Assembly: GCF_003634825.1 (NCBI RefSeq)
Contig: NZ_RBXD01000001.1
Location: 704,501-768,500 of the forward strand
Length of the DNA: 64,000 nt
Direction: 5' to 3'
DNA from: Flavobacterium sp. 123
Lineage (GTDB): Bacteria > Bacteroidota > Bacteroidia > Flavobacteriales > Flavobacteriaceae
Under the pieces are notes generated by a model, which had not been told where the DNA came from, searched no databases, and saw nothing but the letters and a program-made list of their open reading frames with translations. Positions 44,798-53,759 of this stretch are shown here, in pieces. Numbering within the stretch: position 1 is the first letter of the stretch; every line of letters starts with the position of its first letter. Position numbers and translations under genes: made by a program.

Positions 44798-45691
44798 TTA
44801 ATAATTCCACATATCTTGTTCGAAGTTGCGAATTTTTTCTTTCACTCTTTCTGATTCTAACAATTGATTTTGAGCATTGTCTTTCATGTATTCATCAATA
44901 GCCCTATCACCATATACATTTTCTTCTTTGTAAATAACACTATTAAATCGTCGCGAATTTAATATTTGGTCAAAAGAAATTGGCATAGCTGAATTTTTAT
45001 CATTGAATGCTTTTGCCTCATGTAAAACGTCTCTAGCAGCAGGGAAGAAAACCCAGAATAATTCGATATAATCTTTCTCATCACTATTCATAGTGTATAC
45101 ATCAGGAGTTACTGGACAAATTCCAAGCAAACGATATTTCAATTCGCTTTGACGTTTGTCAAAATACCAATACCCTTTAATTTTATATTGAGATACATCT
45201 TCTGCTGTCAAATCTTGTTGTACAATATACTCAGGTGAAATACTGCTTCCAGCATTAATTTGCTCCCTTCCTGCATCTGTAGTATCAATTCGAGTTAAAG
45301 ATGCTTGAATATCTTTCAATGATTTTTTAGTATTAAAATAACTATCTGTATATACTTCCGTTAGTTTGCCGTTTTTCATTGCTTTTGTCAAAACATCGTA
45401 TAATGAGCGTCTGTCTGAACCAATATTAGCGGTATCAATAGGAAAATACAAAGCGAAATTAATTTTTTCATTTAAATCAATAATTTCCCAAGTAGTTTTA
45501 CCCATCAAAATATCTCTATCATCAACATAACCATAAGCCAATGGCTTATCATTATCAGATACAAGTTGTGCTGCAGATTTAAGTCCTATTTGGCTCGGAG
45601 TCTTAGCATTTAGCAAATTAGATTGTGCAAAAGATGCAAAACTCACACTTACAGTGACAATGGCTATTAAAAAATTTCTTGCGTTCATCAT
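44798..45691 (-). CDS. gldN: gliding motility / type IX secretion protein GldN
   Basis: GldN is a periplasmic component that forms rings with GldK beneath the outer membrane in the type IX secretion system. A signal peptide (FLIAIVTVSVSFASFAQ) precedes the family domain: DDRDILMGKTTWEIIDLNEKINFALYFP, IKGYWYFDKRQSELKYRLLGICP, ELFWVFFPAARDVLHEAKAFN and LNSRRFNSVIYKEENVYGDRAI. The 297 residues are usual. It is last in gldK-gldL-gldM-gldN; no gldO paralogue follows. Confidence 0.96.
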   Translation of the reverse strand: MMNARNFLIAIVTVSVSFASFAQSNLLNAKTPSQIGLKSAAQLVSDNDKPLAYGYVDDRDILMGKTTWEIIDLNEKINFALYFPIDTANIGSDRRSLYDVLTKAMKNGKLTEVYTDSYFNTKKSLKDIQASLTRIDTTDAGREQINAGSSISPEYIVQQDLTAEDVSQYKIKGYWYFDKRQSELKYRLLGICPVTPDVYTMNSDEKDYIELFWVFFPAARDVLHEAKAFNDKNSAMPISFDQILNSRRFNSVIYKEENVYGDRAIDEYMKDNAQNQLLESERVKEKIRNFEQDMWNY

Positions 45692-45737
45692 GGTATCATT
45701 ATAAGATATTGAGTACGTTTTTATTTAAACTTACTAA

Positions 45738-47285
45738 TTATTGTATTTCATAAATTACTGGAGCCGTTCTTGGTAGTAAATAACTACCCGCACCAACAAG
45801 TTTTGTTTTAATTTCAGAAATAGTAACTTGATCACCTCTCCCAGCTTTTGAAAGGGCTGATTTACATTGTGCATTTAATTTATTTCCAGAAACTACAACT
45901 GTAGGTTGTCCTGTAACTTTAAGATTAAACCCAACAACATCCAAACCAACTTCAAAATCAAAATCAACTAATTTTGCACCAATTGTAGAAATCTCTAAAC
46001 TTGATTTTGGTCCTTTTACAACACCCATTTCTCCTCTAATTGTTCCTGTTGGACCTGGAATACCTTTGATTCTAAAAGTCTTTTTGTCTGAAACTTTAGA
46101 TCCATCTGAAAGTGTTCCTGTTACGTTGATAACTGCTTCAGTACCTGCTCCGGGTCTCATCGTGTATTTATCGCCACCTGCAGGACTTAATCCTGGTCCT
46201 GATGCAGAAACTTTATCCGCTGATATCCCTGCGAATGAAATTGTCATTGGGTTTACAACCCCTCTATAAACAACATTCATTTTATCTGCTGAAATTGTAG
46301 CCGACTTAGGTCGTGCAACAACAACATATTTATCTTTAATTGGTAAGCTTACTACTTTACCATTTTCATCAAAATTGAAAGAACCTCCTATAGCGTGTTC
46401 TCCAATATTACCCGCTCCAAAAGAGAATTTAGCTTGACCTGCTTGTGCTTGCACACTAGATCCATTAACTACAACAGATTTTGCTTTTAATGAAGGGTCA
46501 AATTTACCTAATATGATTTTTCCTGTTACTGCTTCTCCTTGAAAGAAAACAGATTTATCAAGAACAACAATTGGTTGATACGCTGTCAAAGAAGCTGCAG
46601 CAATCAAATCAGATTGAAACATTCCTGCCATTACATCACTCTCTGTTGTTTTAATATCAGCCTGTAATTGTGTTAACTTTGTAACGGTTGCAATTAACGG
46701 GAATCCTTTATAATTATAGTCAATCCAAGATAATGTTGCGCCAGCTTTCTCAGAAAATACTGGAGCTGTTGCAAATCTATTTTCGATTTTTTTCAATTCA
46801 GATTCTGCAATTGAACTACCTCCAATTTGTTTAATTAAAGCTGGGTAATTTTTGATTTTATCCAAAAATTCTTGTCCTTGTTTAGAAACTCTATCTCCTG
46901 TAAAAAACATTCTGTCTACCAAGTCACCTTTGTCCATTTGCTCATAAAGGTAATTTCCTTGAGCATCTTTATCAGTTTTCTTAGTAAATTCAGTTTTTAA
47001 ATTTTCTAAATAGTCGCTAAATTCTTTAGAAACCGCTCTAATTTTCTCAACTTTTATTTTTTTGTCACCATATTGTCCCGGTTGATCTTGCGCTTTTTGA
47101 GCTAATTGTTGAAATGAAGCATCATTTCTAGTATCAGTCAAGATATTTGACTCAACAATTTTATTATTTAAAATTCCAAAAGCAGACAATACTTCTTTGG
47201 ACATATTTAATGCTAACATCGCAATGAAAACCAGATACATTAGGTTAATCATCTTCTGTCTAGGGGTTAATTTTCCTCCTGCCAT
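45738..47285 (-). CDS. gldM: gliding motility / type IX secretion motor protein GldM
   Basis: GldM has one N-terminal membrane span and a long row of periplasmic domains that carry force from the GldL motor to the outer membrane. The start MAGGKLTPRQKMINLMYLVF holds Arg9, reported in F. johnsoniae to face the essential acidic residue of GldL; the span continues to MLALNMSKEVL. Beta-rich domains follow to residue 515. The 50-base gap to gldL and 46-base gap to gldN indicate one transcript. Confidence 0.96.
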   Translation of the reverse strand: MAGGKLTPRQKMINLMYLVFIAMLALNMSKEVLSAFGILNNKIVESNILTDTRNDASFQQLAQKAQDQPGQYGDKKIKVEKIRAVSKEFSDYLENLKTEFTKKTDKDAQGNYLYEQMDKGDLVDRMFFTGDRVSKQGQEFLDKIKNYPALIKQIGGSSIAESELKKIENRFATAPVFSEKAGATLSWIDYNYKGFPLIATVTKLTQLQADIKTTESDVMAGMFQSDLIAAASLTAYQPIVVLDKSVFFQGEAVTGKIILGKFDPSLKAKSVVVNGSSVQAQAGQAKFSFGAGNIGEHAIGGSFNFDENGKVVSLPIKDKYVVVARPKSATISADKMNVVYRGVVNPMTISFAGISADKVSASGPGLSPAGGDKYTMRPGAGTEAVINVTGTLSDGSKVSDKKTFRIKGIPGPTGTIRGEMGVVKGPKSSLEISTIGAKLVDFDFEVGLDVVGFNLKVTGQPTVVVSGNKLNAQCKSALSKAGRGDQVTISEIKTKLVGAGSYLLPRTAPVIYEIQ

Positions 47286-47335
47286 AGTTTCTAATAATTA
47301 GTTTTCGTTATTAATATATAGTTTAAAACTAAAAA

Positions 47336-47983
47336 TTATCCTTTGTTACCCATCGCAGAAAGCATACCTCCGTAAACATTGTTTAACGAAGCAATATTTG
47401 CTGTCATAGATTGCATTTGTTCTTTTAATTTACTTGCATTTTCAGCAATTTCTTTATTTGCTTCAGCATTTCTTGAAGCGCTTTCTAATTGTACTTTGTA
47501 CAAACTGTTCAATGATTCCATTTGCGCAGCAGCCAAAGACAACTCTTCGCTATATCTTTTAGTAGAAGCTAATGAATCAACCGTAGGAGCAATTCCTTTA
47601 GCAGCAGATTCGAAATTTTTGATACTATTTCCTAAGCTAGCCATTAATTCTCCATCAATTTTTGCGTCTTTCAACATTGCATCTAATTTTTGAGAAAGCA
47701 ATCCTTGAGCATCCGAAGGAGTTTCTGTTTTTTTAGTTTTGGCTTTAGCCTCACCATTAGCAAGTTCTGGATAAACTAATGTCCAGTCTAAATCATTCTC
47801 TACTGGTTCAAAAGCAGAAAGAGCAAAAATACCTGCCTCAACAACAAGACCTATAGTTAACATTAAATTACCTGTTATGAATCCGAATTCAAGATGCGTA
47901 ATCTTAAATAATGCACCAATAATAACTACTGCCGCTCCCATACCGTAGGCGAAATTCATTGCTTTTTTACTTAATACTGCCAT
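47336..47983 (-). CDS. gldL: gliding motility / type IX secretion motor protein GldL
   Basis: GldL forms the inner-membrane stator that uses the proton gradient to power gliding and secretion. Two spans are visible: FAYGMGAAVVIIGALFKI and LMLTIGLVVEAGIFALSAF. Lys27, His30 and Glu49, the charged residues described for this motor, are all conserved at the same numbers. A cytoplasmic helical region follows (to residue 215), ending with coiled-coil-like sequence. Second gene of the gld block. Confidence 0.97.
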   Translation of the reverse strand: MAVLSKKAMNFAYGMGAAVVIIGALFKITHLEFGFITGNLMLTIGLVVEAGIFALSAFEPVENDLDWTLVYPELANGEAKAKTKKTETPSDAQGLLSQKLDAMLKDAKIDGELMASLGNSIKNFESAAKGIAPTVDSLASTKRYSEELSLAAAQMESLNSLYKVQLESASRNAEANKEIAENASKLKEQMQSMTANIASLNNVYGGMLSAMGNKG

Positions 47984-48022
47984 AATATTTTTTTTTATGT
48001 TTATTTAATTGATTTGGTTCGT

Positions 48023-49441
48023 TTATTTTCTCTTTTTAGAAGTAGAAGATGATTTCCCTGTTGTTTTAGTTCCCATATAATCTTGTACTGTTCTAAAACC
48101 AATATAACTTCTCGCAGAATCTGCATATTCGTGATCACGAGTTGAAACTTGTAACATGTAAGCCACATCTTTCCAGGAACCGCCACGAACAACTTTTCGT
48201 TTATTATTGTAATCCTGAACATTTGGATTCATAGTTGAAACGTATTCATATGAATTTGGGTCATAAGATGAATCCGTCCATTCTGAAACATTTCCTGCCA
48301 TGTTATAAAGATTATATCCGTTTGGTTCATATGATTTTGCTTCAACAGTATATAATGCATCATCAGCAGCATAATCTCCTCTATTAGGTTTGAAATTAGC
48401 TAAGAAACATCCTCTATCACTTTTTGTGTAAGGACCTCCCCAAGGATAAGTTGCTGATTCAAGACCTCCTCTAGCAGAATATTCCCACTCTGCTTCAGTT
48501 GGTAATCTGAAAGCGTTAACTAAATCACGACCTTTCTTTTTAGATTTGATATACGTATTTTTATTCAATGTTCTCCATGCACAAAAAGCTTTGGCTTGAG
48601 TCCATTTCACACCAACCACTGGATAATCTCCATATGCTTTGTGCCAGAAATAATCGTTATGCATTGGTTCATTATAGGAATACGCATAATCTTTAATCCA
48701 AACTGTTGTATCAGGATAAACATTAACTTCTTCTGTACGGATGAAATCTTTTCTTTTTCCAACTTTTGCTTTAGCCGCTGCTTGAATATCCATCCAAGAG
48801 TAACGGAATTTCAATTTATTTACATCTATAGTTCTAAGACCATTGTATGATTCTTCAATAGGCAAATACATAGAATCCATAACCTCTGCATAATATGCAT
48901 CTGGATAAAGTTTAGTATCCTTGATTAATTTTACCTTTCTATTTAACTTTCTTCCAGCATAAGGATCATCATCAGTTCCTATACTGTAATAGTTATCATA
49001 CATGTATTTATCATAAGCAGTCATTTTTTCAGGATCTGAATCATTAAAAGCAAAGTCACCAATACTTCCTGTATTTTTTCCTTTACCATTAGTTGCTCCA
49101 GGTTTTTGACCACTTTCTTCAGCTAGTATTGCTAAACGAACTCTCATCGTAGAATCTTTTACCCATTCTACAAAAGAACGATACTCACTATTCGTGATTT
49201 CTGTCTCATCCATATAAAAAGAACGAACCGTAACCGTCTTAGTTGGCGCATCTTCAATATCTGCTAAATCATCATCTGGCTTACCCATGATAAAAGAACC
49301 TCCTGGAACTAAAGTCATTCCATAAGGTTTTTCAGGATGCCATTTTCCTCCTTTAACACCTACTAACTCTCCCTTATCGCTTGATTTACCACAGCTACTT
49401 AATAGTGTTAAAATTGCCGTAAATGCAATGAACTTCTTCAT
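48023..49441 (-). CDS. gldK: gliding motility / type IX secretion lipoprotein GldK
   Basis: GldK is an outer-membrane lipoprotein of the type IX machine. The lipobox is LTLLSSC, followed by an FGE-sulfatase fold: VPGGSFIMG, SFYMDETEITNSEYRSFVEW, VVGVKWTQAKAFCAWRT, RLPTEAEWEYSARGG, GNVSEWTDSSYD and VVRGGSWKD. FGE catalytic cysteines are absent from the aligned GGSWKDVAYMLQ segment, as known for the structural GldK. The 472 residues are normal. First gene of gldKLMN. Confidence 0.96.
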   Translation of the reverse strand: MKKFIAFTAILTLLSSCGKSSDKGELVGVKGGKWHPEKPYGMTLVPGGSFIMGKPDDDLADIEDAPTKTVTVRSFYMDETEITNSEYRSFVEWVKDSTMRVRLAILAEESGQKPGATNGKGKNTGSIGDFAFNDSDPEKMTAYDKYMYDNYYSIGTDDDPYAGRKLNRKVKLIKDTKLYPDAYYAEVMDSMYLPIEESYNGLRTIDVNKLKFRYSWMDIQAAAKAKVGKRKDFIRTEEVNVYPDTTVWIKDYAYSYNEPMHNDYFWHKAYGDYPVVGVKWTQAKAFCAWRTLNKNTYIKSKKKGRDLVNAFRLPTEAEWEYSARGGLESATYPWGGPYTKSDRGCFLANFKPNRGDYAADDALYTVEAKSYEPNGYNLYNMAGNVSEWTDSSYDPNSYEYVSTMNPNVQDYNNKRKVVRGGSWKDVAYMLQVSTRDHEYADSARSYIGFRTVQDYMGTKTTGKSSSTSKKRK

Positions 49442-49693
49442 AAAAAATTGGGTTATGTATTCATTATTCTTAAAGTCTGTAAACCTATTTATTATTTATT
49501 AATAAAACAATATTATTATTACGAAATAATCCACATCTCAAAAATAAGACTAAATAGTGTATAAAAAAAACATATTATCGACTAAATACTAAAAAAACCG
49601 ATAAAATACACTTTTTAACAAATTTTGTAATATTAAACGTATAAAATCATGATGTTCTGTAAAAAACCGTGATTTAGAACTTATTATTCAACA

Positions 49694-49723
49694 CAAAGAT
49701 AATTATAAAACATTCTTTCGCAA
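49694..49723 (-). promoter_or_regulatory. probable gldK operon promoter inside the 3' end of the upstream gene
   Basis: Read on the minus strand, TTG (49721-49723) and TATCTTTG (49694-49701) are 19 bases apart, an ideal -33/-7 pair. The -33 part lies in the last codons of the upstream arginase-fold gene. The predicted leader to gldK (start 49441) is about 245 bases, AT-rich, and no gene or clear terminator was seen in it. Confidence 0.65.
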
Positions 49724-50854
49724 CGCTTTCCACCATCTTTCAGGTAATTCTTGATTACATGCCGATAAATATTCTTCATAGGAACATGGTAATAACGTAT
49801 TTCTTTTTAGTTTATTATTTCCATTTGAAATAAATGGTATTTCTATCCACCAGCGATCTGTTTTATCACTTTTATAAAATATTAATTCTTCTTCGTCTAG
49901 TGGAACGATGTATTTCAAATAGTTTTCTTTACTACCAAAAGGATACTCATTTGAACGGTAATGAAACCCTTCGATAAAATACCAAATTATCTGTACAATA
50001 AGAACCGCCTCTTGGGCTGAATTATTATGATTAAAAATACCTAATGAAGATACTTTATCGCTAATTCCTGCATATCGTGACAAAGAACATATTTCTTTTC
50101 CATTAAAACCATTTGGGGTAAAAGGCATTAAATTACCAGAATCTGATGATTTAACTGCATTCAAATCAATACTTACTAAATCGGCATCTCTGAAAACAGG
50201 CTCTGAAATTGATATATTATTCGAAATTTCACCTAATCTATAGCCATCAAAAAACAATTTTTCAATCAAATCAATTTCTTCCTGAGAATTGAAATACGTT
50301 TGATATCCAATGTTGCAATAATTAAACAGATTATTAGGTTCATCAATAATGATTTTGGTCAAATACGACGAAGCAGAAACCGCATCACTTTCTTTCCCAA
50401 AATCAAATTTACTATCTATAGAAACTAAATTTACCATTTGCTCTAACTCATCATACGCTCTATAAAGAGCATAAGTAAGATCTTGAGAACCGCCAATAAC
50501 AATAGGAATTATTTTTTTCTTAATTAAACTAGCTATTACTTTTTTAAGAGCGAAATAGGTGTCTTCAGTTGAATTTCCTGCTAAAATATCTCCTAAATCC
50601 GCAATAGATGCATCCCAATTCCCAGGAAACAATCCATATAATTCTTTTCTAATAAGAGTTAAATCAACATCTGAAATGGCATATTTATCACCTCGATTTT
50701 CCAAAACACCAATTATAGCGATGTTAATTTTATTCAGATCCGGAAATTGTTCTTCGGTATGCAAAACAATTTTACTCCCCAATTGCTGAGAAGACAATCC
50801 ATTTATAAAACTCAAGACCTCATGGTCTATGGGAGCCAGAAAATCGAATTCCAT
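49703..50854 (-). CDS. arginase-fold protein with degenerate metal site (formimidoylglutamase-like)
   Basis: The fold is recognisable from PIVIGGSQDLTYALYRAYD (about 117-135), NLVSIDSKFDFG (142-153) and ADLVSIDLNAVKSSDSG (224-240), which correspond to the three metal motifs of ureohydrolases. The usual GG-x-H, DAHxD and SxDxDxxDP are altered: Gln for His, Lys for His, and Asn for Asp with the closing Asp-Pro lost. Hydrolase activity with a dimanganese centre is therefore doubtful. Databases tend to call such proteins formimidoylglutamase. It sits between topA and gldK, and its 383 residues exceed ordinary arginases (about 300). Its role may be structural. Confidence 0.75.
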   Translation of the reverse strand: MEFDFLAPIDHEVLSFINGLSSQQLGSKIVLHTEEQFPDLNKINIAIIGVLENRGDKYAISDVDLTLIRKELYGLFPGNWDASIADLGDILAGNSTEDTYFALKKVIASLIKKKIIPIVIGGSQDLTYALYRAYDELEQMVNLVSIDSKFDFGKESDAVSASSYLTKIIIDEPNNLFNYCNIGYQTYFNSQEEIDLIEKLFFDGYRLGEISNNISISEPVFRDADLVSIDLNAVKSSDSGNLMPFTPNGFNGKEICSLSRYAGISDKVSSLGIFNHNNSAQEAVLIVQIIWYFIEGFHYRSNEYPFGSKENYLKYIVPLDEEELIFYKSDKTDRWWIEIPFISNGNNKLKRNTLLPCSYEEYLSACNQELPERWWKALRKNVL

Positions 50855-50868
50855 TTTTTATTTCTTTT

Positions 50869-50902
50869 TTCCTCTCCCCGACCCTCTTCAATGAGAGGGA
50901 GG
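50869..50902 (-). repeat. dispersed GC-rich repeat, copy A
   Basis: On the minus strand this 34-base segment, CTCCCTCTC then GGGTCGGGGAGAGGAA, is nearly identical to copy B at 58906-58939 and can fold as CCCTCT/AGAGGG. It lies between topA and the arginase-fold gene, next to the latter's start codon. Confidence 0.6.
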
Positions 50903-50923
50903 TACGAATGGAATTGTTTATAC

Positions 50924-53443
50924 TTATTTTTTCTTAACAGCTGCTTTTTTAGCTGCTGGTTTTTTTGTTGCTGTTGCTTTCTTTGCTGCTGCCTTTTTTG
51001 CTGGTGTTTTCTTAGCAATCATTTCTTGAACTTCTTCCAACGTCAATTTTGTAGCATCAACATCTTTACTCAATTCAATTTTAATTTTACCTTTGGTAAT
51101 CACAGAACGTCCCCAACGTGCTTTTTCAACTAAAATCCCTTCAGATTCCCAATTATGTAAAACCTTATCAATATTTTTTTGCAATTTATCTTCAATCAAA
51201 TCTTGAACATCTTGTTGAGATAAATTATCAAAATTATATTTTTTAGAAACATTTATAAATATACCATTCCATTTGATAAATGGACCAAAACGACCTGTTC
51301 CTTTTTGAACACCTTCTCCTTTATATATTGCTATAGGAGCATCTGCAAGTGCTTTTTCATCAATTAGTTCTTTTGCTCTTTCCATAGAAACATCCAAGGG
51401 ATCTTCTCCTCTTGGCAATGAAATAAAAACAGCTCCATGACGAACGTAAGGACCATATCGACCATTACTAACCTCAACTTCTTCTCCTTTATATTCACCA
51501 AGATTTTTCGGCAATAAAAACAAATTCAAAGCTTCTTCCAATGTTATATTTCCAATGTTTTGTTCGTTTCTTAAACTAGCAAACTTTTTCTCTTCATCAT
51601 CTGGTTCTCCAATTTGCGCCATAGGGCCAAACTTCCCTAAACGAACAGAAACGGGCTTACCTGTAGCTGGATCAGTTCCTAAAATTCGTTCTCCACTTTC
51701 TCTATCAGCATTTGCTTCAACATCTTTTACATTTGGATGAAATTTATCATAGAATTCCTGCATCATTTTTGCCCATTCGATATTCCCTTCGGCAATTTCA
51801 TCAAAATCTTGTTCCACTTTAGCAGTGAAATTATAATCTAAAATGTTACCAAAATTCTTCACTAAGAAATCCGTTACAATAGTTCCAATATCCGTTGGTA
51901 CTAATTTTCCTTTATCAGATCCTGTATTTTCTTTCAGCAATTTTTCACCTACTTTACCAGATTGCAAAGTCAATTGAGTGTAATTACGCTCTTGTCCGTC
52001 AAGATTTCCTTTCTCAACATAATTTCTATTGATAATTGTAGAAATCGTTGGCGCATAAGTTGATGGACGACCAATTCCTAATTCTTCTAGTTTTTTCACC
52101 AAAGAAGCCTCGGTGTATCGAGCAGCTGGTCTAGAATATCTTTCAGTAGCAGTAATATAATTGTTTTGCAATTTTTCGTTGACTTTCATAGCAGGCAACA
52201 TTCCTTCTTGTTCTTCTTCGTCGTCATCATGTCCTTCAAGATAAACTTTTAGAAAGCCCTCAAAAAGTAATACTTCACCTGAAGCAGTAAAAATTTCTTT
52301 ATGATTATTCGCTTCAATTTTTACGTTAGTACGTTCTAATTGTGCGTCACTCATCTGAGAAGCCAAGGTTCTTTTCCAGATCAAATCATACAAACGTGCT
52401 TGATCTCTATCAATATTCACCGTATGACGTGACATATCTGTAGGACGAATTGCCTCGTGTGCTTCCTGCGCTCCTTTGCTTTTATTAGTAAACGTTCTAG
52501 GTTTAGAAAATTCCTTTCCGTATGATTTAATAATTTCAGCTTCAGCGGCTTCCATCGCTTCTTTAGAAAGATTCACACTATCTGTTCTCATATAAGTAAT
52601 AAGTCCAGCTTCGTACAAACGTTGTGCTAATTGCATGGTAATACCAACTGGCAAATACAATTTTCTAGCTGCTTCTTGCTGCAAAGTTGAAGTTGTAAAA
52701 GGTCCGGTTGGAGATTTTTTGGTAGGTTTAGTTTCTAAATCTGCTACCTTATATGTAGAACCAATATTTTTATTTAAAAAATCTTCGGCTTCTTTTTTAG
52801 TATTGAAATTTTTAGGCAATTTAGCCTTGAATGTTTTTCCAGCTTCGTTAGTAAATTCTGCCACAACAGAATAACTAGCAATTGCATTGAAATTTTGAAT
52901 TTCACGTTCACGTTCTACAATCAAACGAACAGAAACCGATTGCACACGACCAGCAGAAAGTCCTCCTTTAATTTTTCTCCAAAGCACAGGCGACAATTCA
53001 TATCCTACAAGTCTATCTAAAACACGACGCGCTTGTTGTGCATTAACTAAATTATAATCTATTTCACGAGGATTATCAATAGCTTTAAGAATGGCTGTTT
53101 TCGTAATTTCATGAAAAACAATTCGCTTGGTTTTCTTTTTATCCAATTTCAATTCTTCGGCTAAGTGCCAAGAAATAGCTTCTCCCTCACGATCCTCATC
53201 ACTTGCTAACCAGACTGTTTCGGCATTTTTAGCTAAAGTCTTTAGTTTTGACACCAATGCTTTCTTGTCGGCTGAAACTTCGTATTTAGGTTTAAACCCG
53301 TTTTCTACATCTACACCAATTTCTTTGGAAGGCAAATCTGCAATATGCCCGTAACTTGACTCCACTTGGTAATCACTTCCTAGAAATTTTTCGATTGTTT
53401 TCGCCTTTGCAGGTGACTCCACTATAACTAAATTCTTTGCCAT
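50924..53443 (-). CDS. topA: DNA topoisomerase I (type IA)
   Basis: TopA relaxes negative supercoils through a tyrosine bridge. The Toprim domain starts at NLVIVESPAKAKTIEKFLG with DREGEAISWHL; the active-site region is LITYMRTDSVNLS, followed by EAHEAIRPTD. Several C-terminal zinc-ribbon-like or repeat units come next, without the classic CxxC ribbons, and the tail is Lys/Ala-rich, as in actinobacterial and Bacteroidetes TopA. I use ATG 53443: the minus-strand -7 element TACTTTTG (53462-53469) overlaps an earlier start at 53464. Length about 839 residues. Confidence 0.96.
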   Translation of the reverse strand: MAKNLVIVESPAKAKTIEKFLGSDYQVESSYGHIADLPSKEIGVDVENGFKPKYEVSADKKALVSKLKTLAKNAETVWLASDEDREGEAISWHLAEELKLDKKKTKRIVFHEITKTAILKAIDNPREIDYNLVNAQQARRVLDRLVGYELSPVLWRKIKGGLSAGRVQSVSVRLIVEREREIQNFNAIASYSVVAEFTNEAGKTFKAKLPKNFNTKKEAEDFLNKNIGSTYKVADLETKPTKKSPTGPFTTSTLQQEAARKLYLPVGITMQLAQRLYEAGLITYMRTDSVNLSKEAMEAAEAEIIKSYGKEFSKPRTFTNKSKGAQEAHEAIRPTDMSRHTVNIDRDQARLYDLIWKRTLASQMSDAQLERTNVKIEANNHKEIFTASGEVLLFEGFLKVYLEGHDDDEEEQEGMLPAMKVNEKLQNNYITATERYSRPAARYTEASLVKKLEELGIGRPSTYAPTISTIINRNYVEKGNLDGQERNYTQLTLQSGKVGEKLLKENTGSDKGKLVPTDIGTIVTDFLVKNFGNILDYNFTAKVEQDFDEIAEGNIEWAKMMQEFYDKFHPNVKDVEANADRESGERILGTDPATGKPVSVRLGKFGPMAQIGEPDDEEKKFASLRNEQNIGNITLEEALNLFLLPKNLGEYKGEEVEVSNGRYGPYVRHGAVFISLPRGEDPLDVSMERAKELIDEKALADAPIAIYKGEGVQKGTGRFGPFIKWNGIFINVSKKYNFDNLSQQDVQDLIEDKLQKNIDKVLHNWESEGILVEKARWGRSVITKGKIKIELSKDVDATKLTLEEVQEMIAKKTPAKKAAAKKATATKKPAAKKAAVKKK

Positions 53444-53464
53444 TGCTCTATTTTTCTGGGACAA

Positions 53465-53759
53465 AAGTATCTATTTTTTTTAAATATATAGGATTCTGAA
53501 ATTATTTTAAAACTAATTTAATTCGGTAAACAAAGAAAAATTAGTCAAAAACAAGTCTTTTTCAATCCAAAAAGCATCAGAATTTATCTCCTTTGAATCA
53601 CAGTATTTATAAATTATTAGAATCCCAAAGCTAAAAAACTACTCCTTATCAACTACATTCAAAAAAGAAAAAGAAAAACATAAAACAATGTTAATTCTTA
53701 GTCTGACATCTTGTCATATTTATTGTATTTACTTTATCTTTGCGCTTTGAAAACATAGG
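53465..53759. promoter_or_regulatory. divergent promoters of topA and miaB
   Basis: This 295-base AT-rich gap carries TACTTTTG on the minus strand at 53462-53469 for topA and TATCTTTG at 53735-53742 for miaB, the latter with TTG at 53711-53713, 21 bases upstream. No gene was seen between them. Confidence 0.6.
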
